From Anoxybacillus thermarum (lineage in GTDB: Bacteria > Bacillota > Bacilli > Bacillales > Anoxybacillaceae): a stretch of 35,914 nucleotides of DNA. The notes under the pieces are model-generated. The model was given only the letters and a program-made list of their open reading frames with translations. It was not told the origin of the DNA and searched no databases. The position numbers and the translations under genes are program-made. Each line of letters starts with the position of its first letter. The stretch's first letter is position 1. The DNA lies in assembly GCF_000836725.1 (NCBI RefSeq), contig NZ_JXTH01000026.1:1-35914 (forward strand), written 5' to 3'. Shown piece after piece: positions 1-8,404 of the stretch.

Positions 1-107
1 TCCTCCAAAAGGGCCGCCAACAAGACAGCGAACACCTTTTGAAGAGTTCTGACTAATTGTTCCTCCAGCTCTTTTAATAAAGGCCATTCTGTGGTAAAAT
101 GTTTCAT
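1..107 (-). CDS. Transposase, N-terminal fragment running off the window (possible ISLre2 family)
   Basis: The start codon is at 107-105 on the minus strand, preceded by an AGGAGG ribosome site. The visible protein begins MKHFTTEWPLLKELEEQL and continues as an amphipathic helix for 35 residues before the window ends. No catalytic residues lie in the visible part, so activity cannot be judged. The start, ribosome site and protein are identical to those of the copy at 35809. Assignment as a transposase rests on the perfect duplication, the insertion into cbiC and a remembered resemblance to UPF0236/ISLre2 proteins. Confidence 0.65.
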   Translation of the reverse strand, partial: MKHFTTEWPLLKELEEQLVRTLQKVFAVLLAALLE

Positions 108-168
108 GGACTCTCTCCCTCCTGTTTTATTGATGTTGGTCATCACCATCATAGCAGGGAGAGAGTCC
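108..168 (-). promoter_or_regulatory. Ribosome-site-sequestering hairpin in the insertion sequence leader (left copy)
   Basis: GGACTCTCTCCCT (108-120) and AGGGAGAGAGTCC (156-168) are perfect 13-base inverted arms around a 35-base interval. On the transposase strand the second arm to be transcribed contains half of the AGGAGG site and ends on the base before the ATG. A transcript entering from outside the element would therefore fold away the translation start. It is identical to 35748-35808. Confidence 0.6.
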
Positions 169-213
169 TTTTTGCATGACATTTGCTTTTTTCTACCGCG
201 CTTCGCTTGGTGG

Positions 214-257
214 CCCCGACGAGCGTCGCGAACAAAAGTTCGCAACCCTCGTCGGGG
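214..257. repeat. Long imperfect palindrome in the insertion sequence leader (left copy)
   Basis: Two 20-base arms (214-233 and 238-257) flank an AAAA loop. Eighteen of 20 positions pair; the mismatches are 224/247 and 227/244. The outer ten pairs are GC-rich (CCCCGACGAG/CTCGTCGGGG). No T-run follows on either strand, so it is not a typical intrinsic terminator. It could impede incoming transcription or act as a transposition structure. Confidence 0.6.
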
Positions 258-297
258 AATCATTCCTGAATGTCACCCACAAATATTTTACTCACAC

Positions 298-719
298 GAA
301 AAGTCGTCGCTGATGTACAAATGGTACAAGTTGGAATTAACAAGGTGCGTCTTGAAAAATATGGTGGGAGTGTGCACGTGTATATTTCTGATGATGATGT
401 TATGAAAGAGGCGAAGCGATTAAACACGACGCGGGCGATTGTTGCGATGCGCAAAGCTGTGAAGGAGGCGGATGGAGGGATATTTGCGATCGGGAATGCG
501 CCGACAGCACTTCTTGAGCTTATTCGCCTTGTGAAAGAAGGGGAAGCGCGCCCAGGGCTTATTATCGGTTTACCGGTCGGCTTTGTTTCGGCAGCGGAAT
601 CGAAAGAGGAATTAGCGAAACTTGACGTGCCGTTTATTACGAACGTTGGAAGAAAAGGGGGGAGCACGGTTACGGTTGCCGCTTTAAATGCCTTGTCTAT
701 TTTAGCGGAGCGGGAATAA
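298..719 (+). pseudogene. cbiC: cbiC, cobalt-precorrin-8 methylmutase (cobH-type), N-terminus removed by insertion sequence
   Basis: The surviving 140 codons encode the C-terminal two thirds of CbiC, which moves the C11 methyl group to C12 to give cobyrinate. Recognisable segments are ADVQMVQVGINK, FAIGNAPTALLEL and NVGRKGGSTVTVAALNAL. Family members are about 210 residues, so roughly 70 N-terminal residues are gone, including the part where the catalytic histidine of CobH/CbiC lies. The frame stays open into the insertion sequence and meets an ATG at 270, giving nine foreign residues (MSPTNILLT) fused to the remnant. No ribosome site precedes that ATG. The stop codon lies just before the cbiD start. 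I call it non-functional here; the missing half may lie beyond the insertion sequence. Confidence 0.85.
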
Positions 720-721
720 GT

Positions 722-1834
722 ATGGAGAAAGAAAAATTGCGCGAAGGATATACGACTGGCGCATGTGCAACGGCTGCGACAAAAGCGGCGCTATGTGCGC
801 TCATTACTGGGAGGAAGCAAACAGAAGCGACAATTATGTTGCCGATTGGACGGGAAGTCACTTTTCCGATCGTTTCTTGTGAAATTGAGAAAGATCGAGC
901 GAGCGCGACCGTGGTGAAAGATGGGGGGGACGACCCTGACGTGACGCACGGTGCTTCTATTGTTGCGACGGTTTGCTGGACGGAAGAAGGAATTCATATT
1001 GATGGAGGAGAAGGCGTCGGAAGAGCAACGAAACCGGGATTGCCTATTCCGGTTGGCGAAGCAGCGATTAATCCTGTACCGCGTCAAATGATGACGGACG
1101 TCGTCCGTCATTTACTGACCGAGCATCGTTTAACACGTGGGGTACGCATTGTCATTTCTGTTCCAAATGGAGAGGAAATAGCGAAAAAAACGTTAAACGC
1201 CCGCCTTGGCATCGTTGGTGGCATTTCTATTTTAGGAACCCGCGGCATCGTCGTTCCGTTTTCCACGTCTGCGTACCGAGCAAGTATTGTACGCGCGCTC
1301 GAAGTGGCAGTTGCTTGTGGCTGTGATCACGTTGTTGTCACGACAGGAGGAAGAAGCGAAACGTATGCGATGAAGCAATATCCTCATTTGAAAGAAGAAG
1401 CATTCATTGAAATGGGCGATTTTGTTGGATTTACGTTGAAACAATGTAAAAGGCTTCGGATTCAGACAGTGTCGCTCGTTGGGATGATGGGGAAATTTTC
1501 AAAAGTCGCCCAAGGCATCATGATGGTTCATTCTAAAAGTGCGCCTGTCGACTTTCAGTTTTTAGCAGATGTTGCGAAGCAAGCGGGTGCTCCGAACCCC
1601 CTCATTGAAGCGGTGAAACAAGCGAACACCGCGTCGCAAGTTGGAGATATGATGTACGAAGCAGGATATTTATCGTTTTTCAATTTGTTATGTGATTATT
1701 GTTGTCAACATGCGTTGCGGGAAGTGAACGGCGGAATGGTCATTGAGACGACGCTTTATACGTTAAAGGGACAACTGTTGGGAAGGGCGGTACGAAACGA
1801 TGGAGCGAATGAAATTAATCGGAATTGGGGCTGA
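722..1834 (+). CDS. cbiD: Cobalt-precorrin-5B C1-methyltransferase CbiD
   Basis: CbiD methylates C1 of cobalt-precorrin-5B in the anaerobic (early cobalt insertion) branch of corrin synthesis. At 370 residues it has normal length. The N-terminal [17 protein letters not shown] is the family signature, and the glycine-rich segment [22 protein letters not shown] and the block [18 protein letters not shown] also fit. The ATG begins two bases after the cbiC stop, and the gene overlaps the start of cbiET by 35 bases, so it is part of one polycistronic message. Presence of CbiD, CbiG and CbiET rather than aerobic CobG/CobF places the organism on the oxygen-independent route. No defects are seen. Confidence 0.93.
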   Translation: MEKEKLREGYTTGACATAATKAALCALITGRKQTEATIMLPIGREVTFPIVSCEIEKDRASATVVKDGGDDPDVTHGASIVATVCWTEEGIHIDGGEGVGRATKPGLPIPVGEAAINPVPRQMMTDVVRHLLTEHRLTRGVRIVISVPNGEEIAKKTLNARLGIVGGISILGTRGIVVPFSTSAYRASIVRALEVAVACGCDHVVVTTGGRSETYAMKQYPHLKEEAFIEMGDFVGFTLKQCKRLRIQTVSLVGMMGKFSKVAQGIMMVHSKSAPVDFQFLADVAKQAGAPNPLIEAVKQANTASQVGDMMYEAGYLSFFNLLCDYCCQHALREVNGGMVIETTLYTLKGQLLGRAVRNDGANEINRNWG

Positions 1835-3005
1835 TGGAAGAGAATCTCTTCCTTCGTTGTATGAACAATGGATTAATGAAAGCGAGCGGCTCGTTGGCGG
1901 GGAAAGGCAACTATCTTTTTTTCCTCACTACAAAGGGGAAAAAATCGTTATTCGAAGCAACTTATCATCGCTTTTCGAAACGCTTGTAAACGAGCCGAAA
2001 AAAACGGTCATTTTGGCATCCGGTGATCCGCTATTTTACGGAATCGGTAGTTATTTAGCGAAAAAAGTTCCGATTGAAGTATATCCCTCTGTGAGTTCGC
2101 TCCAATGGGCGTTTGCGAAAATGGGAGAAAGCTGGCACGATGCATATGTCGTTAGTTTGCATGGGCGTTTGATGAGAGGGCTTGCTCAGCGTATAGATGG
2201 AAAAGAAAAAGTAGCGATTTTAACAGATGAAACGAACGATCCACGTGCGATTGCTTCATATCTTTTAGAATATGGGATGACAGAATATGAGGCGTTTGTT
2301 GGGGAGAACCTTGGGGGAGAAAACGAACGCTGCCGATTCATGACGTTAGAAGAGATGAAAGATGGCATGTTCGCTTCCTTAAATATTGTCGTTTTACGAC
2401 GTGTCCATAAAGGACCGAGTTGGACGTTTGGTATAGAGGATGAAGAGTTTTTTCAGCGGAAACCAGAAAAAGGACTCATTACGAAAAAAGAAGTACGCAT
2501 CTTAAGCTTGCAAGCGCTTTGTCTTCATGAAAAAAGCGTCGTATGGGATATCGGTACATGTACAGGATCGGTAGCGATTGAAGCGGCAAAAATGGCTCGT
2601 GAAGGGGCCGTTTTTGCGATTGAGAAAAACGCTCATGACATAGAAATATGTCGGAAAAATATGAAAAAATTTCGTGCGGATTTTACACTTGTTCATGGTC
2701 GAGCGCCAGAACAATTAGAGCAGTTTCCTGATCCGGATGCCGTCTTTATCGGAGGGACGGCAGGAAGTTTACGGGAGATTGTTGAGGTTTGTTGTGCGCG
2801 GTTAAAACAAGGGGGGCGCATCGTCGTGAATGCGGTGACGATTGAAACGCTACATGAAGCGATGGAAGCGTTTCGGCAATATGGGTATCATACCGATATT
2901 TTGCTTGCCCAATTTTCACGAAGCAAACCCATTTTACAATTGACACGTTTTGATGCGTTAAATCCAATTTATATCATTTCAGCACGAAAGGATGAAAGCG
3001 AATGA
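1800..3005 (+). CDS. cbiET: Fused cobalt-precorrin-7 C5-methyltransferase / C15-methyltransferase (decarboxylating), CbiET
   Basis: This bifunctional enzyme of 401 residues has an N-terminal tetrapyrrole methylase domain (CbiE, about residues 1-200, with [12 protein letters not shown]) and a C-terminal class I methyltransferase domain (CbiT, about 215-401). The SAM-binding loop of the second domain is [17 protein letters not shown]; the usual form is GAGTG, so GTCTG is a small deviation. CbiE methylates C5; CbiT methylates C15 and removes the C12 acetate carboxyl. The fusion equals CobL of aerobic organisms and cbiET of Bacillus megaterium. Starts at 1800 and 1809 are both possible. The stop overlaps the cbiL ATG (ATGA at 3002), which suggests translational coupling. 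Confidence 0.92.
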   Translation: MERMKLIGIGADGRESLPSLYEQWINESERLVGGERQLSFFPHYKGEKIVIRSNLSSLFETLVNEPKKTVILASGDPLFYGIGSYLAKKVPIEVYPSVSSLQWAFAKMGESWHDAYVVSLHGRLMRGLAQRIDGKEKVAILTDETNDPRAIASYLLEYGMTEYEAFVGENLGGENERCRFMTLEEMKDGMFASLNIVVLRRVHKGPSWTFGIEDEEFFQRKPEKGLITKKEVRILSLQALCLHEKSVVWDIGTCTGSVAIEAAKMAREGAVFAIEKNAHDIEICRKNMKKFRADFTLVHGRAPEQLEQFPDPDAVFIGGTAGSLREIVEVCCARLKQGGRIVVNAVTIETLHEAMEAFRQYGYHTDILLAQFSRSKPILQLTRFDALNPIYIISARKDESE

Positions 3006-3703
3006 TCGGTACGTTATATGGCATTGGCGTTGGTCCGGGAGACCCAGAACTGTTGACTGTAAAAGCGTTTCGACGTTTAAAAGAAGCAGATGTCATCGCC
3101 TATCCGAAAAAGACAAACGGCAGTAAAAGTTATGCGCAACAAATTGTAGAGGCATATTTTTCTCCGTCCGAAAAGCATATGCTCGGTCTCGTTTTTCCGA
3201 TGACAAAAGATGAAAACGTACTGCGTGAAAAGTGGGACGAAACGGTAGATGCTGTATGGGAACATTTGCGCGAAGGAAAACATGTTGCATTCGTGACGGA
3301 AGGAGATCCGCTTTTATATAGCACGTGTATTCATTTTATGCGCACGATGCAAATGAAATATTCGGATGTATCGATCGAAATCGTTCCGGGTGTTTCTTCT
3401 ATCAATGGAGCGGCGGCACGGTTGCAACTACCGCTGGCTGATGGGGATGAGACGATTGCGATCGTTCCTGCACGGGATGATTACGATGCGATGAGAAAAG
3501 CGATCGAAGCACACGATTGTGTCATTTTTTTAAAAGTCGCGAAAGTGATACCCCTTCTTTTATCGATTTTAAAAGAGATGAACTTAACAAAAAAAGCGGC
3601 AGTTGTGACGAAAGTGACGTCACATGAAGAAGTGCGATGGGACATCGAGCAATTAGAACATGTGTCGTTGCCATATTTAACGTTGATGGTGGTGAGAAAG
3701 TGA
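3002..3703 (+). CDS. cbiL: Cobalt-precorrin-2 C20-methyltransferase CbiL
   Basis: CbiL adds the C20 methyl group to cobalt-precorrin-2. The protein is 233 residues, normal for the family. It opens with [20 protein letters not shown], the SAM-binding N-terminal motif of tetrapyrrole methylases, and has the second motif [11 protein letters not shown] and a [13 protein letters not shown] segment. The YPKK that follows the first domain strand is characteristic of the C20 enzymes and separates it from CbiF and CobA. The gene is coupled at both ends: ATGA with cbiET and GTGA with cbiF. Confidence 0.92.
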   Translation: MIGTLYGIGVGPGDPELLTVKAFRRLKEADVIAYPKKTNGSKSYAQQIVEAYFSPSEKHMLGLVFPMTKDENVLREKWDETVDAVWEHLREGKHVAFVTEGDPLLYSTCIHFMRTMQMKYSDVSIEIVPGVSSINGAAARLQLPLADGDETIAIVPARDDYDAMRKAIEAHDCVIFLKVAKVIPLLLSILKEMNLTKKAAVVTKVTSHEEVRWDIEQLEHVSLPYLTLMVVRK

Positions 3704-4461
3704 AAATATATATTGTTGGAGCTGGTCCGGGAGCAAGCGATTTAATTACAGTCAGAGGAATGAAGTTGTTGCAGCGAGCGGATGCGATTTTTTATACCGA
3801 TTCACTCGTCAATGAAGAACTGCTTACATATGCGAAAGCAGAGGCGCGTATTTTTCGTACGTCTGGTATGCATTTGCATCAAATCGTTTCACTCATGTGT
3901 GAAGAAGTGAAAAAAGGACACGTTGTCGTACGGCTTCATACAGGCGATCCGTCGATTTATGGAGCGACGATGGAACAAATCGTACTTTTGAAAAAAGAAG
4001 GAATTGACGTGGAAATCGTACCAGGAGTCAGTTCAGCATTTGCTGCTGCCGCTGCGGCACAAGTGGAGTTGACGGTGCCTAACTTAACGCAAACGGTTAT
4101 TTTTACGCGTGCAGAAGGAAGAACGCCTGTACCAGAACAGCTCGCCTCTCTTGCTAAACATCACTGTACGATTGTCTTGTTTTTGAGTGCCACGTTAACG
4201 AAAAAAATAACGGCTGCTTTTCTTGAAGCGGGATGGAGCGATCAAACACCTGTCGTTGTTGTATATAAGGCAACGTGGCCGGACGAAAAAATTGTACGTA
4301 CAACGGTTGGCATGCTTCATGACGATATGCAGCGTCACGGTATTCGCCAACATGCTCTTATTTTAGCAGGCTGGGCCCTTTCGAATGAATGGAACGAATC
4401 GTATCGCTCGAAATTGTACGATGAAACATTTACGCACGGCTATCGCAAGGGAGGAAAGTAA
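3700..4461 (+). CDS. cbiF: Cobalt-precorrin-4 C11-methyltransferase CbiF
   Basis: CbiF methylates C11 of cobalt-precorrin-4. I chose the GTG at 3700, which overlaps the cbiL stop as GTGA and gives [18 protein letters not shown], the expected N-terminus; an upstream in-frame ATG at 3637 would add 21 residues inside cbiL. The 253-residue protein has the tetrapyrrole methylase motifs GAGPGASD, LHTGDPSIYGATMEQ and PGVSSAFAAAAA; TGDPSIYGA is typical of CobM/CbiF. A GGAGG site at its 3' end serves cbiG, whose ATG begins two bases after the stop. Confidence 0.93.
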   Translation: MKIYIVGAGPGASDLITVRGMKLLQRADAIFYTDSLVNEELLTYAKAEARIFRTSGMHLHQIVSLMCEEVKKGHVVVRLHTGDPSIYGATMEQIVLLKKEGIDVEIVPGVSSAFAAAAAAQVELTVPNLTQTVIFTRAEGRTPVPEQLASLAKHHCTIVLFLSATLTKKITAAFLEAGWSDQTPVVVVYKATWPDEKIVRTTVGMLHDDMQRHGIRQHALILAGWALSNEWNESYRSKLYDETFTHGYRKGGK

Positions 4462-4462
4462 G

Positions 4463-5542
4463 ATGTATGCTGTTGTCGCGATTACGAAGCATGGGGTAGA
4501 AATAGCGAGAAAACTGCACGAAAAACTTCCTGATGCGGACATTTATTATACGGATAAGTTTTCCAAAGGTGACGAAGAGCAGAAAGGGATTCGTTTATTT
4601 TCAGGAAATGTTCGGTTGTTGTTGCCGCAATTGTTTTCAACGTATCGCGGGCTGATTCTCATTATTTCCCTCGGTGCTGTCGTGCGCATGATCGCCCCAT
4701 TATTAAAAGATAAAAAAACAGATCCTGCTGTTGTTGTTATTGATGATAAAGCAGAACATGTCATTAGTGTATTATCTGGTCATTTAGGAGGAGCGAATGA
4801 GCTGACGAAAAAAGTAGCGAATTTACTTGGCGCCCGTCCGGTCATCACGACGGCATCCGATGTGCAGCAAACGATTGCGGTTGACTTATTCGGTCGCTCG
4901 TTTGGATGGGAATGGGAAAATGAAAACAATTTAACGCCCGTGAGCGCCGCGGTTGTTAATGAGCAACATGTTGCGATTGTACAAGAATCAGGCGAGCGCA
5001 ATTGGTGGACGTATGATACGCCGATTCCATCAAACATTCGGCATTATGCTTCGATTGCTGAGGCGCTTGAAGCGAAGCCGGATGCGGCGCTTATAGTCAC
5101 GCATCGCTTGCTTGAGAAAGAGGAAGAAGCGATTTTACAAAACGGGGTGTTATATCGTCCGAAAGTTATTGTTATTGGCGTCGGGTGCAATCGTGGAACA
5201 AGCTCAAGAGAAATTGAACAAGTCATCTGCGATACGTTGCAGCAACTTCGTTTTTCGATCAAAAGTGTGAAAGCGTTATGTACGATTGATTTGAAAAAAG
5301 ATGAAGAAGGTTTATTAGCTGTCGCAAACAAATATGGGTGGCCGCTTATTTTTTACACGCCCGAGCAGTTGAACGACGTTCCGATTGATGAGCCTTCGGA
5401 AACGGTATTCCGCTACACGGGAGCATATGGAGTAAGCGAACCTGCAGCGAAGCGATATAGCGGACAAAATAAGCTTGTGTTAACGAAAAAAAAGAGCGGG
5501 AATGTAACGATTTCCGTTGCGCTATGGGAGGGACAAGGGTGA
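4463..5542 (+). CDS. cbiG: Cobalt-precorrin-5A hydrolase CbiG
   Basis: CbiG opens the delta-lactone ring of cobalt-precorrin-5A and releases acetaldehyde, the step that defines the anaerobic pathway. At 359 residues it carries the N-terminal region (IISLGAVVRMIAPLLKDKKTDPAVVVID, positions about 70-100), the HVISVLSGHLGGANELTKKVA block, and the C-terminal CbiG domain beginning near VIGVGCNRGTSSREIE. The start at 4463 has GGAGG eight to ten bases upstream. Longer in-frame starts lie inside cbiF. The stop overlaps the cbiA GTG start. Confidence 0.92.
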   Translation: MYAVVAITKHGVEIARKLHEKLPDADIYYTDKFSKGDEEQKGIRLFSGNVRLLLPQLFSTYRGLILIISLGAVVRMIAPLLKDKKTDPAVVVIDDKAEHVISVLSGHLGGANELTKKVANLLGARPVITTASDVQQTIAVDLFGRSFGWEWENENNLTPVSAAVVNEQHVAIVQESGERNWWTYDTPIPSNIRHYASIAEALEAKPDAALIVTHRLLEKEEEAILQNGVLYRPKVIVIGVGCNRGTSSREIEQVICDTLQQLRFSIKSVKALCTIDLKKDEEGLLAVANKYGWPLIFYTPEQLNDVPIDEPSETVFRYTGAYGVSEPAAKRYSGQNKLVLTKKKSGNVTISVALWEGQG

Positions 5543-6897
5543 GGAGAATTGTCGTTGCAGGAACAGGGAGCGGCGTCGGAAAAACGACGGTGACGCTCGG
5601 CTTAATGAGTGCATTCAAGCAGAGGGGGTGCGTTGTTCAAGGGTTTAAATGTGGGCCAGATTATATTGATCCGACGTATCATACGGCGGTGACAGGGAGG
5701 CGCTCCCGCAATTTAGATAGTTGGATGGGAAATGAAAATATTGTACGTGACGTATGCAGCAGAGGAAGCCAAGGAGCGCATTTGTCGATTATTGAAGGGG
5801 TGATGGGGTTATTTGACGGGAAGCGAGCAACGGCAAATGAAGGATCTACTGCAGAAATTAGCATTATCACCGAAAGCCCCGTCTTGTTAGTTGTCGACTG
5901 TTCAGGCATGGCGCGTAGCGCTGCGGCAGTTGTGCGCGGATTTCAACTGTTTGATGAGCGCGTTCGCATCGTTGGAGTTATTGCGAATCGCGTTGGGAGC
6001 GAGGGGCATTTTCGGCTTGTCAAAGAAGCGATTGAACAACAATGCGGTATTCCTGTCGTTGGCTATTTGTTAAAAGAAAGCGATTTGACGATTCCAGAGC
6101 GTCATTTAGGGCTTGTTCCATCTGTGGAACGTGGAGAGCTTCGACCGTTTTTTGAGCGGCTTGGTGAGCGCATCGCGCAAACGGTCGATTTAGATGCTAT
6201 ATGGAAACTAGCGGAAACGACCGTCCTTCATAGCGAACCGTTTTTTACGCCAAAACAAACGTACGATGTGCGCGTCGCTGTCGCAAAAGATGCTGCGTTT
6301 CATTTTTATTACGAAGAAAATTTAGAAATGCTTCAGACATATGGGGCAACGCTCGTTTATTTTTCTCCGCTCGCCGGTGAATGTGTGCCGAACGATGTGC
6401 ACGGATTGTACATTGGCGGAGGTTTTCCAGAGGAATTTGCTGCGGAGCTTGCGCGTCACGAAAAAGTGAAACGATCGATTGCCGAAGCCATTCAGCGCGG
6501 TTTACCGACGCTTGCCGAGTGCGGTGGATTTATGTATTTAACAGAAGGCATCGAAACGACTGACGGGCAATATTACGAGATGGTCGGCGTCATTCCGGGG
6601 CACGTGTGTATGCATCGAAAGCTTGTGGCGCTCGGATATCGCGAAGTGACAGGAATGGAAGGAAACTTTTTGTTTGAACAAGATGAAGCGAAAGGACATG
6701 AATTTCATTATTCAACGTTTATTCGAAGAGAAGAAGAAAAATTTGCGTATGAAGCGAAAGGGCTGCGCGGATGCAAGCGGGACGGATATATGGATCATCG
6801 GTTAGTCGCTGGCTACATTCATTTTTATTTTCCATCGAACCCTTTGCTTGTTGAGCGGTGGTTGAAGGCATGCAGCGAGGTGAAAGGCGATGCGTAA
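5539..6897 (+). CDS. cbiA: Cobyrinate a,c-diamide synthase CbiA
   Basis: CbiA uses glutamine and ATP to amidate the a and c side chains of cobyrinate. Residues 8-17 (GTGSGVGKTT) form the P-loop of the dethiobiotin-synthetase-like domain; YIDPTYHT follows. The C-terminal type 1 glutamine amidotransferase domain has YIGGGFPEEFA and the nucleophile in LAECGGFMYL, and ends with HFYFPSNP. The GTG at 5539 overlaps the cbiG stop and has GGGAGG seven to eight bases before it; the ATG at 5524 would add five residues but lacks a suitable site. Length (452 residues) is normal. The stop lies eight bases inside cbiP. Confidence 0.93.
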   Translation: MRRIVVAGTGSGVGKTTVTLGLMSAFKQRGCVVQGFKCGPDYIDPTYHTAVTGRRSRNLDSWMGNENIVRDVCSRGSQGAHLSIIEGVMGLFDGKRATANEGSTAEISIITESPVLLVVDCSGMARSAAAVVRGFQLFDERVRIVGVIANRVGSEGHFRLVKEAIEQQCGIPVVGYLLKESDLTIPERHLGLVPSVERGELRPFFERLGERIAQTVDLDAIWKLAETTVLHSEPFFTPKQTYDVRVAVAKDAAFHFYYEENLEMLQTYGATLVYFSPLAGECVPNDVHGLYIGGGFPEEFAAELARHEKVKRSIAEAIQRGLPTLAECGGFMYLTEGIETTDGQYYEMVGVIPGHVCMHRKLVALGYREVTGMEGNFLFEQDEAKGHEFHYSTFIRREEEKFAYEAKGLRGCKRDGYMDHRLVAGYIHFYFPSNPLLVERWLKACSEVKGDA

Positions 6898-8404
6898 AGC
6901 GCTGCCGATTATGTTTCAAGGAACGCATTCCGATGCGGGAAAAAGTGTGATCGCGACAGCTTTTTGTCGCATATTCGCCCGCAACGGTTGGAAAACGGCA
7001 CCGTTTAAGTCGCAAAATATGTCGCTCAATTCATACGTAACGATTGACGGAAAAGAAATCGGACGCGCGCAAGGAGTGCAGGCGGAGGCGGCAGGGGTGT
7101 TAGCGACGACGCATATGAATCCGATTTTAATTAAGCCGAGCCGCGATCAAGAAGCGCAAATTGTCGTACATGGAAAACCGTACAAAAACATGCAAGCGAG
7201 CGCTTATCGAACCGAGTTTTTTCATACAGGACTGAACATTATTCAACAATCGCTCGATGTATTAATGAAACAATACGATCGCCTAGTCATTGAAGGAGCG
7301 GGAAGCCCTGCGGAAGTAAATTTGAACGATCGTGAGCTTGTAAATATGCGCGTGGCGCGCATGGCGAATGCTCCCGTTGTCTTAATTGGCGATATTGAGC
7401 GCGGTGGAGTGTTTGCGAGTTTAGTTGGCACATTGCAGCTGTTAGATGAACGTGATCGGAAACGTGTCATCGGGGTGATTATTAATAAATTTCGTGGCGA
7501 TGTTGCGCTTCTTCAGCCGGGATTGCGTTGGTTTGAGCAATATACAGGCGTGCCGGTGCTTGGCGTCATTCCGTATATGCATTTGCGCATCGATGCAGAA
7601 GATTCTGTAGCACTTTCTCGTTATGCGACAAAAAAAGACGATGCGAAAGCGATTGATGTAGCGGTCGTTCAATATCCGCGCATGTCTAACTTTACTGATA
7701 TCGATCCGTTTTTTGCCGAGCCGGACTGTTCGGTGCGGTTTGTGACGGATGCGTCGTTGTTAGGTGAGCCAGATATACTTATTTTGCCGGGGAGCAAAAA
7801 TACAATTGAAGATGTCCAATTTTTAAAAGAAACAGGATTATTTGTAGCGATTCGCCGCTTATATGAACGAAGCGATACGATCATGATCGGTATTTGCGGT
7901 GGCTATCAAATGCTTGGCGAACGTATAAAAGATCCGTTTCATGTCGAAACGCCACTCGATGAGATAGAGGGATTAAATTTGCTGCCGATTGAAACGACGC
8001 TTGCTTGTGAAAAAACGACGGTTTTGTGTGAAGGGATATTGACGTTTCAACGCGAAACGTTTCATGTGAGCGGATATGAAATTCATATGGGACGCTCGAT
8101 CGTAAAAAGCGGTGAACCACTTATTTTACAGAACGGGAAAACAGACGGCTGTAAAACGAAAGATGAACGTATGATTGGAACATATATGCACGATTTGTTT
8201 CATAACGATGTGTTTCGCCATCATTTATTAAACGACGTGCGGAGAAAAAAACAACTTCCGCCACTTCCTACCCGACCGCTTTATCGACAATTGCGCATGC
8301 AGGCATTTGATGAACTAGCCGATTGCGTCGAAACAAGCGTCAATGTGACAACAATTGAACGAAAAATGATGGAATTTCAAGGGGGAAACAATGATGCTTT
8401 ATGA
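6890..8404 (+). CDS. cbiP: Cobyric acid synthase CbiP (CobQ)
   Basis: CbiP amidates the b, d, e and g side chains of adenosylcobyrinate a,c-diamide. The 504-residue protein starts with the nucleotide site GTHSDAGKS (11-19), then KSQNMSLNS and GRAQGVQAEAAG, all typical of CobQ. The C-terminal glutaminase domain has LPGSKNTIED and the nucleophile cysteine in GICGGYQMLG, and ends with the YMHDLFHND region. It overlaps cbiA by eight bases and cobT by 14, so translation is probably coupled. No defects are seen. Confidence 0.95.
   Translation: MRKALPIMFQGTHSDAGKSVIATAFCRIFARNGWKTAPFKSQNMSLNSYVTIDGKEIGRAQGVQAEAAGVLATTHMNPILIKPSRDQEAQIVVHGKPYKNMQASAYRTEFFHTGLNIIQQSLDVLMKQYDRLVIEGAGSPAEVNLNDRELVNMRVARMANAPVVLIGDIERGGVFASLVGTLQLLDERDRKRVIGVIINKFRGDVALLQPGLRWFEQYTGVPVLGVIPYMHLRIDAEDSVALSRYATKKDDAKAIDVAVVQYPRMSNFTDIDPFFAEPDCSVRFVTDASLLGEPDILILPGSKNTIEDVQFLKETGLFVAIRRLYERSDTIMIGICGGYQMLGERIKDPFHVETPLDEIEGLNLLPIETTLACEKTTVLCEGILTFQRETFHVSGYEIHMGRSIVKSGEPLILQNGKTDGCKTKDERMIGTYMHDLFHNDVFRHHLLNDVRRKKQLPPLPTRPLYRQLRMQAFDELADCVETSVNVTTIERKMMEFQGGNNDAL

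Larger units (their letters stand above)
1..297 (-). mobile_element. 5' end of an insertion sequence (left copy, facing out of the window)
   Basis: Positions 2-297 are the exact reverse complement of 35619-35914, 296 bases with no mismatch by base-by-base comparison. The segment holds the insertion sequence terminus (near 297), a leader of about 190 bases with two inverted repeats, and the first codons of a transposase read on the minus strand. The transposase N-terminus resembles the ISLre2/UPF0236 family from memory, but only 35 residues are visible, so the family is a tentative call. The exact end of the element is uncertain by a few bases because matching flank could extend the shared block by chance. 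The junction at 297/298 cuts the cbiC reading frame. Confidence 0.85.

Noticed and set aside
91-405. Open frame of 104 codons crossing the left insertion sequence end
   Set aside because: It crosses the element boundary and runs opposite to the transposase and through both leader hairpins; no ribosome site and no recognisable protein.
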